Of a stretch of DNA of 20,773 nucleotides, positions 9,301 to 17,756 are shown piece by piece. Location: positions 1 through 20,773 of the forward strand of contig MPUH01001220.1 in NCBI GenBank assembly GCA_001970955.1. Reading direction: 5' to 3'. The stretch comes from Stentor coeruleus. Lineage: Eukaryota; Ciliophora; Heterotrichea; Heterotrichida; Stentoridae. A model generated the notes under the pieces. The model was not told the DNA's origin. It did no database searches and was given only the letters and a program-made list of their open reading frames with translations. The translations under genes and the position numbers were made by a program. Position 1 is the first letter of the stretch. Each line of letters begins with the position of its first letter.

Positions 9301-12300
9301 TCATCAAGAAATAATAGAAGAAGTAAGTTTAGATATGTCTTCATCATCATTTCTCACATCTCCAAGGAAAAAAGAAGAAGAAAAAGTTTATCACACAATA
9401 TTAGAAATGGTTTTAAAAAGGACTATAGAAGGTGCTGATATATTAGATGATTCAGATTATATACAAAGTATGGCAGGATTAGCAATATTTGAAGATATAG
9501 TGTCAAAAGCAAGTTCTGAGTTAAAACATAAAGCTATGCAGGATTTAATGATGTTGACAAAATGGAATTCAACAAATGCTAGTATTTTATCTAAAGATGC
9601 AGATTGGCATTATTGGCTTTTGGATTTATTATTAGAATGTGGAGAATCTCAAGATACAGCTGTAGTTATTAATGATATTGGGCATAGATTACATACTATT
9701 GTTATGAAACAAGCTATGTTAGCTGATGAAGATGGGTGGAAGTATTTAAGAAGGGTTATTTATTGGTTAGAAAGTAAAAAAAATGCTGAGAAACCTAGGA
9801 GTATAGTAAAATCTTTATTAGAAAAATTAAATGAAGCATTACAGAGTAATAGTATGGGATGTAGACCTTGTTTAGAAAGCACGTTTTGGAAGAATTTAAT
9901 AACAAGTGCTTTTCTTATTGAAGAATTTTTACTTTATAGTGATGATTTTATTATATACCCAGATGAAGCATCTTTACTTATGACGTTTATACAATTATTA
10001 GACCCGATATGGCCTGAAGTGCTTTTTGAAGACAGATTTAAAGGTGAAGAAGAATATTTACAATTGATTAGATGTATAGAAAGTAAAGAACAAGGTGGGT
10101 TTAAAGCTGATATACAAATATTAGTTTTCGAGCCGCCAGGCGAGCTGAAATCCCGAGGGTGGTTTATTAAAACAATCCTGCATTTGTCTTGTATAGCTCT
10201 AAAATCAACAAATAACGCAAAACCTTGGTTGTCGGTTATTGATAGAATAGTAAAATTCATACTTTTGGTATCAGAAACAAGTAAAAAGCAGCTTAACAAT
10301 GCAGCGATTAAAGCTTTTACATCTTGTTTTATGTTTACAATTGGGTTCCTAGAGTCTTTTGTCTTTGAAGATACTGGTTCAATCAAATCAACACTAGTGA
10401 ATATCCTCAAATATATTTTTAGTATTTATGTTTTATCTAGTAAAAAACAATCTCAAGGTGGTATAAAAAATATATTCAAAACAGGTTTTCAGAGTTTAAA
10501 TGTATGTGAAGAAACTGTTATGGCATTAACTGAAAAACTTCATGATGATCTAGAAATGACAAATCTAGAAGAAATGATGGAATCTGGTTTTGAGGAACTA
10601 CAAAATGTTATTACAAATAAAACTTGGCAAGAAGCAATTTTGGATATATTTCTCCCAGCACAAGATCAATTTGAAAGTAAATCTAAAGCTAAACTCATTT
10701 CACAGTCACGTGAAAAAATAGCAGAGAAAATCGGTAAGGATAGGGACCAGATGAAAAAACATTGTGAAGAAATGAACAATAAAATCAGTGAATTTTTACA
10801 AGAAAAACTTTTGGAAAAACAAACAGATGAGGAAGCTAAAAGTAAACTTAGGATATTAGAAAAACAAGAAAGTATAAGACAAAGACAGCATATGTGGCTT
10901 AAACGTAAAAGATTATTTACAGAATGGCGTGGAGCTTGGCATGTTCCTCATGAGCTCCGTTTAGAACCTTATCAAATATTAGATTCTGAATCAGCAAGAC
11001 CATTATTAAGAGTTTCTTCTGGTAATTATGCATATCTTCAAGGTCATACAAAAAGAGAAAAACCAGCAATTAGGTTTAAAGCTGAATTTTTAGCTAAAGA
11101 TCAACCAACAATCCAAGATGAAGAAGAATCTGATTATAACCCTGAAGATGATCCTTTAGCAAGAAGCAGCCTTAAAGGTGAAGTTTTAAAAGACGCACTT
11201 TTATTACAAGTAAATGTCGGGCTTATGCAAGTCCTCACAACAAAATATGGGACTTTACAGCTTTTAGCAACTAAAAAAGACCAGAAAATAAAATTCACTT
11301 ATGATGAAAATATTAAAGAATACTTCAATAACAAGATTGAACTTTTTCAATATGTCCCAAATAACAACAAATCTACAGTTAAAGAATGGAAAGTAGAAAA
11401 TATTATCAATATAATCCCTCATTCATTTGTAATGCAGCACACAGCAGCTGAGTTTTATTTTGATGATGGGAGGTCAGTGTTAATTCAATTTCAAAACTAT
11501 GATGACCGACTAGCTTTTATGAGTAATCTTAAAAAATATCATAAGACTATCCCTAAACTTGGTTATTTTAAAAACCATATACCAAGTAAAATGGTCAATG
11601 AAAGCGGTATGACTGAGAAGTGGGTTAATTGGCAGATAAGCAATTTTGAATATTTGATGTATTTGAATTTCGCTAGTGGAAGAAGTTTTCATGATTTATC
11701 TCAATATCCAGTTATGCCTTGGGTATTGAATATATATGATACTGATACTTTAGATTTGAATCTTAAAACTATATACAGAGATTTATCTAAAAATATGGGT
11801 TCTTTAGGTTCATCTGAAAGAGTTAAGTATTTTAAAGAACGATATCAAAACTATGCTAAAGAAACTTCAGAGCCACCTTTTCATTTTGGGTCACATTATA
11901 GCAACCCTGGTATTATTCTTAGTTATCTAATTAGATTATTCCCATATAGTGAAGGGGCAAAAGAACTTCAAGGTGGGAAATTCGATCTCCCTGACCGTTT
12001 GTTTAAGTCTATAAACGAAGCTTTTATCTCAGCAACTGACGATATTTCTGATGTTAGAGAATTAATCCCTGAATTTTTTTGTCTTCCTGAATTCCTTATC
12101 AATAGAGATCAACATAATTTTGGAAGAACTCAACAAGGACTTGATGTTAATGATGTTGACCTTCCTGGATGGGCACGTGATGCTTATGATTTTATTAGAA
12201 TCAACAGAGAAGCACTTGAAAGCGATTATGTATCAGAAAACCTACATAAATGGATTGATTTAATTTTTGGATATAAACAACAAGGTCCTGAAGCTGAATC

Positions 12301-13540
12301 TTCTATGAATCAATATTATTACTTGACTTATGAGAATAAAGTTGATCTTAGTAAAGCTTCTGATCCAGCTATAAGAAGAGGACTTGAAACTCAGATTGTT
12401 CAATTTGGTAAAACTCCTTCACAATTGTTTTATAAACCACATATTTCAAAAAAACCATATAATAAAATTGTAACTGGGACTATGGTTGTGAGTAAAGATG
12501 CACAAATAAAAATATATTTACCTGCTCATAGGAAAACATTTATCAAACCTTTATTGTTTTGTAATTATTATGATATTTCTGAACGAGGGATTATTAAAGC
12601 GAAAATGTTTAAAGATAAAGAAATTGTTGCAGTGAGAAATAATGGGAATATTGTAAAATTCAGTTGGTGGTCTGAACCTATGGGTGAATGTAGGACTCCA
12701 TTTACATGTGCGAGTAATATAGAAATACAGATGGTTAAAGATCAAAAAGCAGGTACAGTTGAATATTTTGACAGGTCAGTAGAAGGTTTATGTGCACCAT
12801 TAGAAATAATCCAACAAGGTAAAGTTATAATTCGTGGAGGGTTTTGGGATGGTCGATTAAGTATAAAAAAAACTAATACTAAAGAAGAAAGTACTTGTAG
12901 ATGGAACCATCATAGTACTATAACTTGTATTGATGTAGATGAACAAGAAAAATATGTAATAACAGGAGGAAAAGATGGAGATGTATTTTTATGGCAGGTA
13001 GAAGGTGAGCATTTACATCCAAGATGGAATTTTATTGACCATGATGATCAAGTAACATCAGTGACAATATCTTCACAATTACATCTTTTTGCTAGCTGCT
13101 CACTTGATGGGACTTGTAATTTGTATAGTTTAAGAAAAGGAAGACTTATTAGAGTTATATATTTACCTAATAGCTCACCTGGAAATATTATAAAAATTTC
13201 ACCTGGTGCACCTTCTAAAATTATAATATTTTCAGCAGCTCAAGGATGTGTTTTTTCATATTCAGTTAATGGAGCTGAGTTGTGTAGGGTACAAGAAAAA
13301 TCAAGATATGTAAGTTGTGCACTTGTTGTTAAGGATTTACATAGGAAGGATTATTTGGTTTATGGATGTGATAATGGGGATATAGTTGTGAGAAATGCTG
13401 GGACTTTGGAACTTGTTAGGAGGATATTTTTAGCAGCAGCTGCACCTGTGATGACAATTATGATTACTTCTGATTTGAGGTTCCTTTTGGCTGGATGTGC
13501 TGATGGAGAGCTCACTGTGATTGCTGATCCTTCAGTGTAG
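6332..13540 (+). CDS. Giant BEACH-domain protein (ConA-like, PH-BEACH, BEACH, WD40)
   Basis: 2402 codons as written, ATG at 6332, stop TAG. Domains in order: a ConA-like lectin fold at about 147-325 (FSFQKGFSACFWLR to LDFTGQLACAMIF); helical, armadillo-like sequence at about 330-700; a Lys/Ser/Pro-rich linker at 700-905 with decapeptide repeats; a second helical block at 930-1440; a charged coiled coil at about 1445-1515; PH-BEACH at about 1620-1735; BEACH at about 1760-2037; WD40 repeats at about 2070-2402 (for example ITGGKDGDVFLWQV and LFASCSLDGTCNLYSL). BEACH signatures are GRSFHDLSQYPVMPWV, FHFGSHYSNPG (about 1850-1860), VRELIPEFFCLPEFL (1908 on) and LPGWARDAYDFIR (1944 on). The order fits the neurobeachin/LvsA/WDFY3 class, large cytosolic scaffolds for vesicle, lysosome or autophagy traffic. 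No FYVE domain is seen, so WDFY3 itself is unlikely. Codon 898 contains the ambiguous base at 9025 and a likely assembly duplication, so the true length is probably 2383. No stop-containing intron is visible, but a very short in-frame one cannot be excluded. Confidence 0.95.
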   Translation: MDAESILYDELERMGSGGEIKNPDTIWSLLEIFPQLTSDYQIILIEQLEKIARSLLHNPNLIMSESKSTKKDILNSFISLALISSDMVQGKIISFIELLISSVGVKKSNTQFIFQFLASQLLTEEQLSTCIRVLQILISPNKPPAPYSYFYFSGPGSGLDINFEKYPAFSFQKGFSACFWLRVEDVSSDKPSRLMSFHSRGSGGIEAYFIKNRLYYRLLGPEYSLPELGSNGILLNEFQPETWTFLGIEHEKTKLRKSVLKVVVDGEEIMSPPVDFPVLKGHNPEFSLAGLCLDFTGQLACAMIFNDVISVSSMKTIHSFYSYAPQGHEALRSLHRVIDKNISKNLFCFYHPVRVHEKIVYDGMAKYDSRLIGLSGSKHLLNTRMNYLGGICALLPIVDNISQQKTNHNFLFSQWVKLFSICLKDRPENQIEACKMKFFKALAEILTNFPPQDLKEEIIDLFEELNNFIMPQLRDQMTLHLLWLPEFWSKTNSQVQSKLYKVLKVLYSKAPKQVSKTVGVSKMIEIIQEFYMETEVHVKEISSIIEVVLLGNGENIAYSVVYIVSGLFTRTSNIVQISLLGLLKKVLNDRPGDVVSASSSVFTKHFLEANGLEMLLLLLNSGNYEVRSMCLSLIDSILSANDKIPSFYTRKDIFAYISSIILPSPRLMSGSFKPLQLSLGSLQSYEKQEEDFEDTGKKSNGLRISEASKTFSLSNTKEDFLKFPSPKDDFNKFTSPKDIMVKFPSQKEESIKFLAHKEDVGINPPPAPSSKKKISFMFPEVAKTDGKPGFFKKNIEIKTEKKDIELAPQKKGFNFDFGNDDEINLPSLTERSLESEEEKREDFNLTLQPQKKSIKSFSQTRKFVPKLSENLNIDTDSINEKWEFGGEQGKVKNEAPEXEKWEFGGEQGKVKNEAPEEETLMIEIKELASKCVKYMRGELESNTQDFFLLPINKFPPQSCRGQKVMDFSSVNPKKMGCVKAFDHKPEEIKIHQEIIEEVSLDMSSSSFLTSPRKKEEEKVYHTILEMVLKRTIEGADILDDSDYIQSMAGLAIFEDIVSKASSELKHKAMQDLMMLTKWNSTNASILSKDADWHYWLLDLLLECGESQDTAVVINDIGHRLHTIVMKQAMLADEDGWKYLRRVIYWLESKKNAEKPRSIVKSLLEKLNEALQSNSMGCRPCLESTFWKNLITSAFLIEEFLLYSDDFIIYPDEASLLMTFIQLLDPIWPEVLFEDRFKGEEEYLQLIRCIESKEQGGFKADIQILVFEPPGELKSRGWFIKTILHLSCIALKSTNNAKPWLSVIDRIVKFILLVSETSKKQLNNAAIKAFTSCFMFTIGFLESFVFEDTGSIKSTLVNILKYIFSIYVLSSKKQSQGGIKNIFKTGFQSLNVCEETVMALTEKLHDDLEMTNLEEMMESGFEELQNVITNKTWQEAILDIFLPAQDQFESKSKAKLISQSREKIAEKIGKDRDQMKKHCEEMNNKISEFLQEKLLEKQTDEEAKSKLRILEKQESIRQRQHMWLKRKRLFTEWRGAWHVPHELRLEPYQILDSESARPLLRVSSGNYAYLQGHTKREKPAIRFKAEFLAKDQPTIQDEEESDYNPEDDPLARSSLKGEVLKDALLLQVNVGLMQVLTTKYGTLQLLATKKDQKIKFTYDENIKEYFNNKIELFQYVPNNNKSTVKEWKVENIINIIPHSFVMQHTAAEFYFDDGRSVLIQFQNYDDRLAFMSNLKKYHKTIPKLGYFKNHIPSKMVNESGMTEKWVNWQISNFEYLMYLNFASGRSFHDLSQYPVMPWVLNIYDTDTLDLNLKTIYRDLSKNMGSLGSSERVKYFKERYQNYAKETSEPPFHFGSHYSNPGIILSYLIRLFPYSEGAKELQGGKFDLPDRLFKSINEAFISATDDISDVRELIPEFFCLPEFLINRDQHNFGRTQQGLDVNDVDLPGWARDAYDFIRINREALESDYVSENLHKWIDLIFGYKQQGPEAESSMNQYYYLTYENKVDLSKASDPAIRRGLETQIVQFGKTPSQLFYKPHISKKPYNKIVTGTMVVSKDAQIKIYLPAHRKTFIKPLLFCNYYDISERGIIKAKMFKDKEIVAVRNNGNIVKFSWWSEPMGECRTPFTCASNIEIQMVKDQKAGTVEYFDRSVEGLCAPLEIIQQGKVIIRGGFWDGRLSIKKTNTKEESTCRWNHHSTITCIDVDEQEKYVITGGKDGDVFLWQVEGEHLHPRWNFIDHDDQVTSVTISSQLHLFASCSLDGTCNLYSLRKGRLIRVIYLPNSSPGNIIKISPGAPSKIIIFSAAQGCVFSYSVNGAELCRVQEKSRYVSCALVVKDLHRKDYLVYGCDNGDIVVRNAGTLELVRRIFLAAAAPVMTIMITSDLRFLLAGCADGELTVIADPSV
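7216..7235. repeat. Perfect 20-bp palindrome inside the BEACH coding sequence
   Basis: cacaggccag followed directly by its exact reverse complement, with no loop base. It is GC-rich (70 percent) in a gene that is far more AT-rich. It encodes TGQLAC within the ConA-like domain and may simply reflect codon choice. Confidence 0.9.
8480..8599 (+). repeat. Four decapeptide repeats (30 bp each) in the BEACH linker
   Basis: Residues 717-756 read as KEDFLKFPSP, KDDFNKFTSP, KDIMVKFPSQ and KEESIKFLAH, followed by a fifth start, KED. The shared pattern is K-acidic-x-x-x-K-F-x-S/A-x. The repeats lie in the disordered linker between the two helical blocks. Ser-Pro and Thr-Ser-Pro sites make phosphorylation possible; this is inference. 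Confidence 0.85.
8969..9081. other. Probable assembly join: perfect 56-bp duplication around a single n (9025)
   Basis: Bases 8969-9024 and 9026-9081 are identical over 56 bases, separated only by the n. This is what an unmerged overlap between two contig ends looks like. If it is collapsed, 57 bases (19 codons) disappear without changing the frame, removing one copy of EKWEFGGEQGKVKNEAPE. A real 57-bp tandem duplication is possible but less likely, given the same pattern at 14151. Confidence 0.85.
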
Positions 13541-14584
13541 ATTTTTAAGATTTTTATTTGTATTGGGTAGGGTTTATGATTTTGTTAGAGTAGTTGATGA
13601 TTTTAATTATGATATTAGTAGAGGGTAGTTGTGGTAAATCCTTTGAAATTGTGAAGATTTTTTATGCTATAGATGGTGTGGGTAGGTGAGAAGAGAAAGG
13701 CTTTAAAGGTAAATGCAATTAAATATTTTTAAAACTTTAGAATATGATTCTGAGATTTTATTAAAATTTAAATAGAGGGCACTTAATATTGATAAAATTT
13801 GATTTAAACATAGAATGAATTTAGTACAAATAATTTTAAAATAATATGATTTACTTTTAAACATAAAGTCTGAAAGAGCTTATAAAAGTTTTAAAATGAT
13901 ATTTTTAGGTAGTCATCCAACTTATTATCATTATAACTATAATATCTTTAAAGTAAAAATAGATTAAGATAGAATAAAATTTCATAAAAATGCAACTGTT
14001 TAAATAAAAGCTTTGAAACTAAAAAAATATAACCAAGATGCTAAAATTTAGTCTAATAAATTTAACTAAAAATTACTGTATTATAGTTACATAGCGAACT
14101 ATTGATAAAGTGAGCCCATCAAATAAAATGCTCTAAAGTACCTATATTTANATAAAATGCTCTAAAGTACCTATATTTATCAAAAGTTAAATTCACCTTA
14201 TGACTAAATAATTATTTCACACTTTCTTACACAATATTCTAATTAAAATATCCCAATCCCTCAACCATAACAAAAAAAAACTTAATATTTTCCTCAAAAG
14301 CATAAACAAAAAAGCCTCCTCTAATCCCAGTTTATTTTCAACACCCAAAACAAAATCATAAAAAATTCACACTAGACTAACTTTTTATTAAGTTAAAACA
14401 AGCATCTATATTTACATTCAATCAAGCGTTATTTTATTTAAAATAGTTTCAGCTTATTTTATCCTTAAAATGTCTTAATTTCCCTTTATATCAAAAATCA
14501 AACCTAACCTCATTTTATCTAAAATACTTTTCAAGTCCAAAAAAGTTTTACCAGAAAAAAAAAACTCTCTATATACTATAAAAT
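13541..14584. other. Intergenic region between the BEACH gene and a coiled-coil gene
   Basis: 1044 bases, no gene recognised on either strand. The first part is rich in G and T: no C occurs from 13534 to 13639. It should contain the BEACH 3' UTR. The last 360 bases are C-rich and G-poor and look like the 5' flank of the gene starting at 14585; 14221-14280 has no G at all. An ambiguous base with flanking duplication lies at 14151. A TATA-like run (ctatatactataaaat) ends directly before the next ATG. Confidence 0.7.
14123..14179. other. Probable assembly join: perfect 28-bp duplication around a single n (14151)
   Basis: Bases 14123-14150 and 14152-14179 are identical (ataaaatgct through tatattta), separated only by n. 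It is the same pattern as at 9025 and is most simply two contig ends that overlap by 28 bases. The true intergenic region would then be 29 bases shorter. Confidence 0.85.
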
Positions 14585-16186
14585 ATGGCTAGTACTCGAG
14601 GTCCTATCAAAGCTTTACCATTTCTAGAAACTAATCTTCCAAATACCTCTCCTACTAATAAAACAAACCTAAAAGTGCCTAATCTCAAATTCCCATTAGA
14701 ATCTCAAGACATCCTAGATGCAATTTCTCAGGAACTTAAAGAAAAAGCCGCAAACCGTGATAACAATTTTAAAATACCTAACGATCTTGGTCAATCTTCT
14801 GATAGTAAATCGCATAAAAGAGCTAAAACTGCCCCAAATAGAAAATCTTGGGAGTCAGCCCTATTATTGACTAGTAAATATACTATAATTAGCCCAAGGG
14901 AACTTCTGTATATTGAAAGCCCAAATAGTAAATCTAAAGTTAAAAAATATTATAATGAGACTTGTAATTATGATGATTTTAAAATCATATCAAAAACAGA
15001 CTCTGGATTATCTATAAATGATTCTAACATGCCTATAAATACTAAAATAACTGACTTCTCTGAAGGGAAAAATGGAAATAACAGTGTGGAAAGTAAAATA
15101 GGGGTAATGAAAAGTGATGAAATTAAAATAGAAGAATTGTATAAAATGAATAGACATAGTTTGGATGAACTTTTAGATAGGAGTAATATGCTTTTTATAC
15201 ATAGAAAACTTAGTGTGTGTAAAGAAAAATCAATTCTGTGTGAAAGCCAAGAGAATGGAAAGATAAAAACATTGAGAAAGGAGATATTGAATTTGAAAAA
15301 AGTGCAGTTTGAGCTGAAAGCGGAAAATTTGGACTGCAATAGAAAACTTCAAGAGAAAATAAACGAGATTGAGACTGAAAGGGGGAAAGTAGCTGAGGAG
15401 AGTAAGATATTAGAAAAAGAGGCTATTGACAAGCTAAAAAAATACGATGAACTACAAAATGAAAATATAAACTACCAAAATATCATAAAAACTCTTCAAA
15501 TTAAACTATCAGATGCACAAGAACAAATCATAAACTTTTCAAACATAATATCAAGCTTTGAAAAAGAAAACTCATTCCTTAAATCTCGAGCTTCACTATT
15601 CCCTTATTTCTTTGATGAATCTCCACCTAATACTCAAAGATCTAATACAACCCCATCATCTGATTTAAATCATTGCCTATCAACCATTAATTCTATAGAA
15701 GAAATTCAAGTCCCTAATTTTTCTTCAGAAGATTTCCAAGACATAAAATATTATATAAATAAAACATCAGAATTAGAAAAAACTCTTATAGAAACTCAAC
15801 AAAAATATGATAAACTTATAAATAAACTTAAAATTCAAAAAAGAAAATGTTTGGAAATAACAAAAAGTGCTAAAATAGATAAGGGCAAATGGGAGAAAGA
15901 AAAAATTGAATTGATTTGTAAAAATAAAGAACTTATAAGTATTATTGAGGCAAATATACAATCTGATAAAGAAATTTATAAGTTAGATGATAATGAAAAA
16001 AGTATATTTAGAAGAAGATTAATAGAGCAGATGCAAGGAAATAAGAGTAAATTACTTAAGTTGAAATCGGGGGTTGTTGAAGCTGAAGATCTTAAAGTTA
16101 TGGAGCTCAAAGTGCTTGTTAATTGGCTAACTAAGGAAAGGGATGATATGAAAGATAAGTTGTTAGCATCTTTAGTGTTAAAGTAA
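14585..16186 (+). CDS. Coiled-coil protein of unknown function
   Basis: 533 residues, stop TAA. I recognise no catalytic domain. Residues 1-215 are polar, rich in Ser, Asn and Lys and probably disordered, with small motifs such as KRAKTAPNRKSW and TIISPREL. Residues about 224-335 form a long Lys/Glu coiled coil (TLRKEILNLKKVQFELK onward). Residues 340-385 are a break rich in Pro and Ser. A second coiled coil runs at about 391-460 and a third helix at about 480-530. There is no signal peptide or membrane segment. The architecture suits a structural or cytoskeletal protein, for example of the cortex or basal bodies, but this is only a guess from shape. The G-poor, C-rich 5' flank supports the start. 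It converges with the next gene, with 139 bases between the two stops. Confidence 0.85.
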   Translation: MASTRGPIKALPFLETNLPNTSPTNKTNLKVPNLKFPLESQDILDAISQELKEKAANRDNNFKIPNDLGQSSDSKSHKRAKTAPNRKSWESALLLTSKYTIISPRELLYIESPNSKSKVKKYYNETCNYDDFKIISKTDSGLSINDSNMPINTKITDFSEGKNGNNSVESKIGVMKSDEIKIEELYKMNRHSLDELLDRSNMLFIHRKLSVCKEKSILCESQENGKIKTLRKEILNLKKVQFELKAENLDCNRKLQEKINEIETERGKVAEESKILEKEAIDKLKKYDELQNENINYQNIIKTLQIKLSDAQEQIINFSNIISSFEKENSFLKSRASLFPYFFDESPPNTQRSNTTPSSDLNHCLSTINSIEEIQVPNFSSEDFQDIKYYINKTSELEKTLIETQQKYDKLINKLKIQKRKCLEITKSAKIDKGKWEKEKIELICKNKELISIIEANIQSDKEIYKLDDNEKSIFRRRLIEQMQGNKSKLLKLKSGVVEAEDLKVMELKVLVNWLTKERDDMKDKLLASLVLK

Positions 16187-16325
16187 GTGAAATTAATGAA
16201 AAATTTAATTAAGTTATATTCATTTATAAAAAAAAATAGTTCAGAGTTATATACAGCAAAAAACATAATTTTTTTTACAATTACTTCATTATACTTAACA
16301 TTCTTTCTTATTTCCCAGCATATAA

Positions 16326-17756
16326 TTAATTATGATCATTCATCTCATTTTTAACATCTACTATTCTATTAAGTTTCTCAATCTCAGCTCTAATCCTTTT
16401 CCCTTCATCTAACCATCCTTGAGCATCGATATCTTTAACTTCAATTTTCTCATTCTTATCCTTACTTTCTTTCATTATTTCTGCAACTATATCCTTATTA
16501 TCTTTAAATTTGCATAATATTTTTTCTTGTATTTGTTCATTTAAAGCATGTTTTTCATCATGTAATTCTTTAATATTTTGAAGTTCATTAACTCTTTCTT
16601 GTAATTCTTTTATAAATACTCCTTGTTTATTACATGAAATTTCTAATAAAGTTACTTCTGCTTGAACACGTGAAATTTTCAAGTCTTTTTCTGAAGACTC
16701 ATGCAAAGTTTCTTTAAGCTTTTGCTTAAGATTTGATATTTCCACATCTTTTGTTGCACTAATAGAAAAAAGTTGATCTTGGGTTTGCTTAAGTTTACTA
16801 GATAATTCTTTAAGAGTATGTGAGTGATTTAGCTGAGATTCATCTTTAAAACAACTTTGTTCTGTTTCTAAAGAGTTAGTTTTTACTTCAAACTCTTGTA
16901 TTTTCTTCTGATAATCCACTATAATCTTAACATTTTCTCTGTTTTTGTGAGAAAGATACTCGATTTCTTCATCTTTCAAATAAATCTGACTTTTAAGTAA
17001 ATCAATTTCTTTCTTGTATTTATCTATCCCCTCATTTTTCTTTTCTAAAGCTTCAAGTTTGCAAATTTTTCCAATCAAATCTGCGTTTTCACTTTCTAAG
17101 GCTGATATTTTTTCTTCAAGCTTTTTATTTCTTTCTTCACCTTTGTTTAAGCATGGTGATATCACCCTAGGGCTTCCTAATATATTTTTAACACCTGTAT
17201 CAAGAAACAAAGGCATATCAACTTTATTATCAAAAGTCTTAAATTCAAAATCAAAAGTTGCTGATCTAGGATGAATCCTAGTACTTAAAGGTTTTTTTTC
17301 TGTAATTTTCAGCAAGTGTTTATAATTATCTTTATTCTCATCAGCAGGTTTATACATAAGATCTATTTTTCTTTTTAATTTTCCTGTGCTTGAAGCATGT
17401 TTTGTAAGTTTAGCACTAGTAGGTTCATTAGTAATCCAGTCGTTTTCTAACTCTTCAATCTTATCTTTTTTTTTCCTGGATGTAAGAGATTTTTGAGGAA
17501 TTGATAGTTTATCGCAAGCTGATTTTATCATTCGCCTTGTTTGATGTTTTGGTGAACCTGATAGATGATGAATAGTTTCATGTGGGTTTTTGCTTTGATA
17601 GGAATTTAACTTGCCTATTGGTGATGATTTGTTATCAGGACTTGTGGTTAATAATACTGTTTTAGACTTTTTAACGCTTTTCTGCTTTTTTAGCTTTTGA
17701 GGCTTTTCTTTATCCTTAGAGGACTTCTTAATAAGAATGGCTAGATTTCGAGGCAT
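16326..17756 (-). CDS. Basic N-terminus plus coiled-coil protein, unknown function
   Basis: 476 residues, stop TAA. The first 200 residues are strongly basic and Ser-rich (SKDKEKPQKLKKQKSVKKSK; TSRKKKDKIEELE) and probably disordered. They contain SP and TSP sites and a short hydrophobic patch, MPLFLDTGVKNILGSPRV, before the coil. Residues about 205-415 form a nearly continuous coiled coil (KKLEEKISALESENADL onward), and the last 50 residues are charged helix. No catalytic motif, signal peptide or membrane segment is seen. It could bind microtubules or nucleic acid through its basic head, but nothing in the sequence proves that. The 5' flank on the coding strand is almost free of G, as at the other starts here. 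The antisense ORF at 17014-17274 is a shadow of this gene. Confidence 0.85.
   Translation of the reverse strand: MPRNLAILIKKSSKDKEKPQKLKKQKSVKKSKTVLLTTSPDNKSSPIGKLNSYQSKNPHETIHHLSGSPKHQTRRMIKSACDKLSIPQKSLTSRKKKDKIEELENDWITNEPTSAKLTKHASSTGKLKRKIDLMYKPADENKDNYKHLLKITEKKPLSTRIHPRSATFDFEFKTFDNKVDMPLFLDTGVKNILGSPRVISPCLNKGEERNKKLEEKISALESENADLIGKICKLEALEKKNEGIDKYKKEIDLLKSQIYLKDEEIEYLSHKNRENVKIIVDYQKKIQEFEVKTNSLETEQSCFKDESQLNHSHTLKELSSKLKQTQDQLFSISATKDVEISNLKQKLKETLHESSEKDLKISRVQAEVTLLEISCNKQGVFIKELQERVNELQNIKELHDEKHALNEQIQEKILCKFKDNKDIVAEIMKESKDKNEKIEVKDIDAQGWLDEGKRIRAEIEKLNRIVDVKNEMNDHN

Noticed and set aside
9934..10410. 158-codon minus-strand ORF inside the BEACH gene
   Set aside because: Antisense shadow of a conserved reading frame; same for the shorter minus-strand ORFs at 6976, 7874, 8905, 11510 and 12551.
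14968..15339. 123-codon minus-strand ORF
   Set aside because: Ser/Phe/Leu-rich mirror of the coiled-coil gene at 14585-16186; same for 15773-15961 and 15976-16266.
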